Assembly (NCBI GenBank): GCA_024036415.1
Contig: JAMWET010001300.1
Location: forward strand, 98,501-162,500
From: Prochilodus magdalenae
Taxonomy: Eukaryota; Chordata; Actinopteri; Characiformes; Prochilodontidae
Direction: 5' to 3'
Length of the DNA stretch: 64,000 nt
Part shown: positions 58,537 to 64,000 of the stretch, piece after piece
How positions within the stretch are numbered: the first letter of the stretch is position 1
Layout of the letters: every line of letters begins with the position of its first letter
The notes under the pieces: generated by a model
Databases searched by the model: none
What the model saw: only the letters and a program-made list of their open reading frames with translations
Told to the model about the DNA's origin: nothing
Program-made: the position numbers and the translations under genes

Positions 58537-58605
58537 TCTCTCTTTCTCTCTCTCTTTGTTTCTCTTGTTTCTCTCTCTCTGTTTTGTTATACTGACTCAA
58601 CATTT
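58130..58605. repeat. Polypyrimidine (CT)n-rich tract
   Basis: Nearly 480 bases of pyrimidine-biased plus-strand sequence with pure (CT)n runs at about 58361-58395 and 58486-58530. Apparent serine/leucine open frames here are artefacts. Confidence 0.9.
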
Positions 58606-58983
58606 TTTATTTCTACTCCATCTATAGACTCCTTCGTTTCCTGTCATAACTCTATGTGCTCCTTTCTCGTCAACTGCTGACTTTGCACTCAGAGCGTGAG
58701 TACAGAGAGCTGCTCAGAGCTAGAAATAAATGTGCAGCTAATAATTACGTAATATTGATCAGTATCACTGCAGTGCTTCATAATAGAAGCACTATTACGT
58801 TCATGAGCCTGGTTCTGTGTCAGAACACTCTGTATACCTTCGTATTTACCTGAAGTACAAAAGCCCAAACAGCATTAAAGCAGGAGCTTTCTGTCTCTGA
58901 CCATGGTTGACAGATCTCCAAGTCGACTAGAGGGCTGCATTTTAACATTGTTCTGTGCTGCAATTCTGTAATGGAAACGTATA

Positions 58984-59176
58984 TTCACTCACCCAGCACT
59001 TCATTAGTAACACCTGCTTGTGTCTCCACTCATTGTCCATTGTCCACCTCTACTTGCCATATTGGAGCACTTTGTACTTCAGTCCATCAGATTCACTAAA
59101 TGCTCTTTTCAGCCTTTTCTTTTGTGGTCAGGACCCCCACAGGACCACCACAAAGCAGGTGTTATGTGAGGACTGG
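58984..59176. repeat. Palindromic repeat family, copy E (left part)
   Basis: Starts TTCACTCACCCAGCACTTCA; contains GGAGCACTTTGTACTTCAG and GGTCAGGACCCCCACAGG. It matches the left half of the family. Confidence 0.7.
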
Positions 59177-59624
59177 GTTTGTCAGCACACAAGTTTATAT
59201 ATATATAAACAATGTCACAGGATGAATAGGGGTTCTCAGTTGTGTTTCTGGTGTAGTGCACTGCCCCAGTTCAGCTCAGGAAGGGTGGGCTTGTTAATTA
59301 CTTTCAGACGTTTCAGGCGTAAGAGACACTCTAAAATGTGCAAGGCAGTGCAACTGCAGAACCAAGATTGGGAAACATTGTCACAGAGGAACCACTTTTG
59401 GTCTGTAAAGAACCCTCCAGGTTGATGGTAACACATCCAGGTCCCACAGCTAAGTGCTGTATAAAAAAGATGAAAGGCTTCAGGAACCATCAAATCTGGA
59501 ATTTGTAAGTACCCAGTGTTTAGTACTCTTGGGGTGGGGGAATAACAACTAACCAGTCTATGCGGTTTAATCTGGTATGGGGTGATGTATACTGCTCTGG
59601 TACTGTTTAGCAGGTCCCTCAGCT

Positions 59625-59795
59625 GGTTATGCTGGGAAGTCGTGGGCTTGAGGTTAGGGAACCAGCCTTGTGACTGGAGGGTGACCAGTTTGCCCCAGTG
59701 GCCATGAACCCCCAACTGCTCCCCAGGCGCTGTGTTCATGCGGGTGTTTCACTTCACAGATGGGGTAAAGAAGACAGGCAGACAAATTCCTCTGT
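59625..59795. mobile_element. SINE-like repeat, copy 2 (tRNA-like head kept)
   Basis: The head GTGGGCTTGAGGTTAGGGAA then GAGGGTGACCAGTTTGCCCC resembles tRNA box A/B (box B form GGTTCGANNCC). The body CCCCAACTGCTCCCCAGGCG and TTTCACTTCACAGATGGGGT is shared with the copy at 48850-49050. It lies upstream of lgi2. Confidence 0.65.
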
Positions 59796-60285
59796 GTTCA
59801 AACAGGACTGGCAGATAGCTCTACATTCTAAACCAGCATGAGCATCAGAGCACACCATATGCTGTTATATTAACTCCCACTGCTGCTGACCATCGTTCCA
59901 GCATCCTCAACACAGCATATCCTGGTTTTGCTGGTCTGTGCAGGTTTTTGTCAGAGTTCTTCATCCAAGCTCAGAGAATGGGCCGAAGTTCAAACATCAC
60001 CGAAATGGAATATTTCTTTAAGGAACCAAACGTGGTTCCAGAACGCGTTCTAGATGGGTTCTGCCGGCGATGCTGATGGTGGCTGAGCTCGTTCACAGAA
60101 GCGGTTTGGCCAGCAGTCGTCAGTGTTGGGCGCTTTAATAAGTAATGAGAGAGCGCGAGGAGCTGGAGCTGCGGCTGAACTGCTGATGTCAGGAGCTTCA
60201 GTGCTGCAGTTGAAGGCGCAGGCTGGACTCGGTGTAGCTCAGGTCTTTCCTCTCCAGGCTCCCACATGCACACCGGCCAGGGAAG

Positions 60286-60890
60286 ATGCTCTCCACGCTT
60301 ACACACTGCGCTGTAATATCGGCGATGCTGCTCTGGCTGATGCCGCCAGTTCACTCGAGGAAAAACTCGGACTTCAAATGCCGTTCGTCATGCAGCTGCT
60401 CCAAGGAGTCCATCATCTGCGTGGGGTCTTCGTTCGTCCCCCGGAACACCCCCAGCGATGTCAGCTCACTGTAAGCAGATCTGTGTTCGCCTAACGCCTG
60501 TGTGTCTGAGGTGCATCATGTGAAGGCTTTTCAGTGCAGTTACCGCAGAGAGCACGGCGCAGTGTGATGCAGGAGCGAGGCCGGGGGTCCCGCTACAGCG
60601 AGGGGGCTGCAATGCTGTAGTGCTGCTCTGTTAGGTGTAGGGACGATGTAATTGTGTTTTCATTGCGTGTGCTGACTGCGTGTGCTGACTGCGTGTGCTG
60701 ACTGCGTGTGCTTTGCAGGAGCATCGTGAACGGGACCTTCTCTGAGGTGAAGGAGGCGATGTTCGCCCACATGCCCTCTCTCCAGCTCCTGTAAGACACA
60801 GCACCCCTCACCTGCTCTCTTTAGCTCCAAACACTGCTGGCAACAATAATAACAACAACAGTATTATTATTATTATTATTGTTATTATTA

Positions 60891-60928
<38 letters not shown>

Positions 60929-63427
60929 GCTGTTATTATATACACTAATTAAGCACTTCATTAGCAGCGTCTCTGTGTATCTACACTTACTGTCAGTTAT
61001 TATTATTATCAACATTAATGACATTATTATTAAGATTACATCGTCCAAATACAATATTGTTGTTATTATAATACCGCTGGTTTATATTTATACTGTGCCA
61101 AACAATAACACATGATGTAATATCTAGTTTAAAGGGGCACTCACCAAAATGAGAAATTGAAGCATGGCGTCAGACGTTTAGGTGGGCAAAAGAGTTTAAA
61201 AACCACTTCATATAACTGTGCATATAGTAAAAACAGGACAGTTCAGTACTTCCTTAGAGTAAATATGTTTATTTTTCCAGCACTCCCTCAAATAAAGCAC
61301 CTGACAAACAATAGCTTCTTTTTAAAATGTCCGGTCCCCAAACTGAGGTTGGACAATCATGTGTTGGTACACAATAACTGAAAGTTCCTAAACTCTGTCA
61401 TTGTATAATAATAAGTACAGATTTTATACCAAACAATGTTTATTCTTCTTCTAGCTCGGCCATTTAGTACACAGAGCTCACTGTAATGAAACAGATAAGA
61501 AGGTGTTGCAGGAGATGTGTGTCTGGCGAGGGTAGATACTGTGTAGGGTATAGAATAAAGTGTATGCTGAGACAGAATGAATCCGAATTAATCAGACTAT
61601 GTTCCTTTTGTCTTCAGTCTTTCTGTAGGATGTCTATGTTTGACATCAAACTAATTCAGAGTTAACAGTCTGAACCTTTGGAAGCAATTCACAGGCAGCT
61701 TTAATAGTGTTTCCAACTGACTGTACAGATGTTTGACTGATAATCAGTCTCCATGGGAGACTGAAGCAGTGCTGGGTGTACTATAGGAATAAGTGTGGAC
61801 ATGAATAGAGCTGGAGCTGAAGCATGTGTAGACAATCGTATTTTATCTAGACAACCAAGATGCTCTTGGGAGATATTGATGTGATGCATTGAAGGTGACT
61901 AGAAGAAAGTCAATGAAGGAGCTGCTATTGAAGATTTTAGCATGTTGCTTCAGTGGGAATGATGTGTCTTATTACTGTAATTACACAAATATCAACAGCA
62001 TTGTACTTCACTGTCGCTGACATCCCTACAAGCTTGAAAGCATCCATGTTTTCAGATGAGTTAATGCACAATGGCAGGAGGTCACTTTAGGGCGCATATT
62101 TTACTCTCAGTTGTTTACGACGATAGCAGTCCCCTGGAACTGACAGTGTCCTTCACTGTCAGTGTGTCAGAGTGAACAGGAGACTGTCTCTATACAGAAC
62201 AGCATCTCCTTTGACCTTCTCTTTTCACTGAAGACATTCATAATGTCAGCGCTGTGATATACAGTACTGTAAACGAGCTAAAAATAGATCACCGTCTGAA
62301 AAACAGATACTGCGAAGGGGTTGAACAGAAATGGTTGCTATAAGCTGCTCAGGCTAAGAGCCTGTTGTTGTGATGTAATCATAGTTGCTGAGATTCATTT
62401 GTGTTTCTTGTGCAATAAGTCTGTTTCCTCTGTTTGCTTTTACAGGCTGCTTAATTCAAACGCACTTACTACAATCAGGGATGATGCGTTTGCTGGCCTA
62501 CCACATCTAGAGTATTTGTAAGTTCCATTTCTTTTGTGTCATGTAACATCTGTTCAGTTTTAATGAAAGATTTTGCTGTGACAATATTTGAGAAAATTAT
62601 TAGTATTTAAATTAAAATGTGTATAATAATAATAATAATAATAACAGTGAAAACCTTTATTCATTTATTGAACTGTAATATAAAACTCATATAGTATATA
62701 CCCATGAAAGCTATTTAGCTCTATTGTTACTTTCCCCAGTAATGGTCATCCAACGAAAGTGACTCTAAGATCAGGGGGTAGAATATGCTGGGAGATCATA
62801 AAGAACCTTTGGGTAACATCTAAGTGTTAATCTAACCTCTCCTACACTGGCTAATGTCAATGATTGTTTTGTATATATATGTATCTTTAATACATATATT
62901 TATCTCAGGTAATTTCCTGGTTTTAAAAAGATCATGACAAAGTTTTTATAAATATCTATGGTCTGAATGCCCAGTTTTATTTTGGTGATCTGTTAAGTGG
63001 AAATATTTCAGTAAAATGATTCATGAACATTTCTGTTATCGTTATCCTACTATGCCATTATTGTTACACCTCCCTGCAGTCCAACATATAGGTATCTATA
63101 CTGTTTTACAGTTTTGCTCTCTTTGCCTCTCTATTCTTCAGTCATCCTCCAAAGTACTGATTCAGTCTGGATGATATGTTCACTTCCTGTCTTCTAGGTT
63201 TATTGAAAACAACAAAATTGAGACCACGTCAAAATATTCCTTCAGGGGACTCAGAGATCTGACCCATTTGTAAGTTTACCTCATACCTCTTAATTCGCAG
63301 GAAGCAGTGTCATCAAATCTGTTCCGGTGCACTTAAGTGTATTGTACTCTTCCAGGTCTTTGGCGAACAACAACATCAAAGCCTTGCCAAGAGATCTCTT
63401 CATTGATCTGGATTCCCTAATAGAGCT
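60286..63427 (+). CDS. lgi2: Leucine-rich glioma-inactivated protein 2 (5' part)
   Basis: Five coding exons before the right edge: 60286-60470, 60719-60790, 62446-62517, 63198-63269, 63356-63427; four are exactly 72 bases and phase 2, one LRR each, as in all LGI genes. The model is incomplete; the gene should continue with an LRR cap and an EPTP beta-propeller. It is a secreted neuronal protein that binds ADAM-family receptors. A signal peptide (about 1-24, hydrophobic VISAMLLWLMPP) is followed by the N-terminal cysteine cap C32, C36, C38, C45 and the block SKESIICVGSSFVPR. LRR sequences such as LLLNSNALTTIRDDAFAGL and LSLANNNIKALPRD are closer to LGI2 than to LGI1. The sepsecs-lgi2 order and orientation also fits LGI2. 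Confidence 0.9.
60665..60712. repeat. lgi2: 13-base minisatellite at lgi2 intron 1 acceptor
   Basis: The unit GCGTGTGCTGACT is repeated three times plus a partial fourth and ends 6 bases before the exon 2 boundary (CTTTGCAG|G). It occupies the place of the usual pyrimidine tract. Confidence 0.85.
60856..60932. repeat. (TTA)n trinucleotide repeat in lgi2 intron 2
   Basis: About 24 TTA/TTG units with a few G interruptions. Asparagine- or leucine-only frames here are artefacts. Confidence 0.9.
60940..60997. repeat. Palindromic repeat family, copy F (left end only)
   Basis: Reads ACACTAATTAAGCACTTCAT then GTGTATCTACACTTACTGTC, the first 55 bases of the family. It directly follows the TTA repeat. 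Confidence 0.6.
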
Positions 63428-64000
63428 GTGAGCTTGCATTTTACTCATCTTTACTTACAGTATAAGAGAAGTGTGCTTATACAGTATGTAGAAATAGGTA
63501 ACAGTTATAAGAGAACTTTTGAGGTTTTTTTTTTAGCCTCCAGTGAATAAAAAAAAGTTGATTAACACTATTTAAATGAAAGTGCTAGACAGTTTCTTTG
63601 GAGTGATGCAGTAAAGGAGCTACTTTTGGTTCCCTAAAGAACATTTGAGTGAATGGTTTATGGAAGAACCCAAAATGAGATGTATAGGTACAAACCTTTT
63701 TAAACATTTATGATTTGTGGGTGATTAGACTGTGGGTAAAGGGGAGAACAGTAATTTAATCATACTTTAGTCTTTACTAGTGATGGATATTCTATATCTA
63801 TTTTAGTCATATCAACTTGCCTACCTCATTTGTTCTGTTGGTTTCCAAACGCCTCTTCACCAATAGGGTTGTCTTTTACTGGTTAGCGAAATGTAATGAG
63901 TGTTTTTGTCTATTTTGCATGTCGTTTTTTTACCACACTAATTGACCATTGTTCGGAGGTCATGTACAAACACATTTCTAAAAAATATAAATAAGAACAG

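Noticed and set aside
57918..58680. Long Ser/Leu/Phe-rich frames (225, 106, 107 codons)
   Set aside because: They arise from the CT-rich tract plus a dead LINE fragment; there is no codon bias or domain.
59236..59739. 167-codon minus-strand frame
   Set aside because: It overlaps a SINE copy and unassigned sequence with no motif; its length alone is weak evidence in this repeat-rich stretch.
60821..61115. Poly-Asn and poly-Leu frames near 60.9 kb
   Set aside because: They are translations of a TTA repeat in lgi2 intron 2.

Overview
The window is vertebrate, almost certainly teleost, nuclear DNA. Genes are split by many introns with GT-AG borders. Encoded proteins match human orthologues almost residue for residue in ACO1 and SEPSECS. 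The spaces between exons hold simple repeats and fish-type transposon remnants: Tc1-like transposase pieces, a non-LTR endonuclease piece, a tRNA-like SINE and foldback elements. No bacterial, viral or CRISPR features were seen. The repeats look otophysan (characin/catfish/carp group), but that is inference only.

Layout: (1) 1-2391, upstream flank with a possible 3' end of a preceding gene and a perfect NRF1-type palindrome. (2) 2392-11284 (+), acer2, alkaline ceramidase 2, 6 coding exons, 274 aa. (3) 15141-17412 (-), ppp1r15a (GADD34), 2 coding exons plus a leader exon with two uORFs, TATA promoter and an upstream ATF4/CEBP-type site; it converges on acer2. (4) 20344-24465 (+), a 195 aa leucine-rich-repeat protein resembling LRMDA (C10orf11). 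(5) 29879-42398 (+), aco1 (cytosolic aconitase / IRP1), 20 coding exons, 890 aa, all iron-sulphur cysteines kept. (6) 45795-55583 (+), sepsecs, selenocysteine synthase, 11 coding exons, 485 aa, with one GC-AG intron. (7) 60286 to beyond the right edge (+), lgi2, first five coding exons only.

These genes are not a pathway. They are independently regulated vertebrate genes that lie side by side. Links worth noting: ppp1r15a is a stress-response gene carrying the expected translational (uORF) and transcriptional (CARE-like) signals, and aco1 is an iron-responsive regulator. The co-oriented sepsecs-lgi2 pair matches human 4p15, whereas human acer2 and aco1 are on 9p and PPP1R15A on 19q.

Exon borders were set by hand from splice signals plus reading-frame continuity. 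All multi-exon reading frames close exactly, which is the main support for the models. Repeat calls rest on within-window comparison and remembered family features; no search was run. I found no convincing new biological system. The most distinctive items are a palindromic repeat family with six copies, the ppp1r15a control region, a GC-AG intron and the LRMDA-like paralogue.
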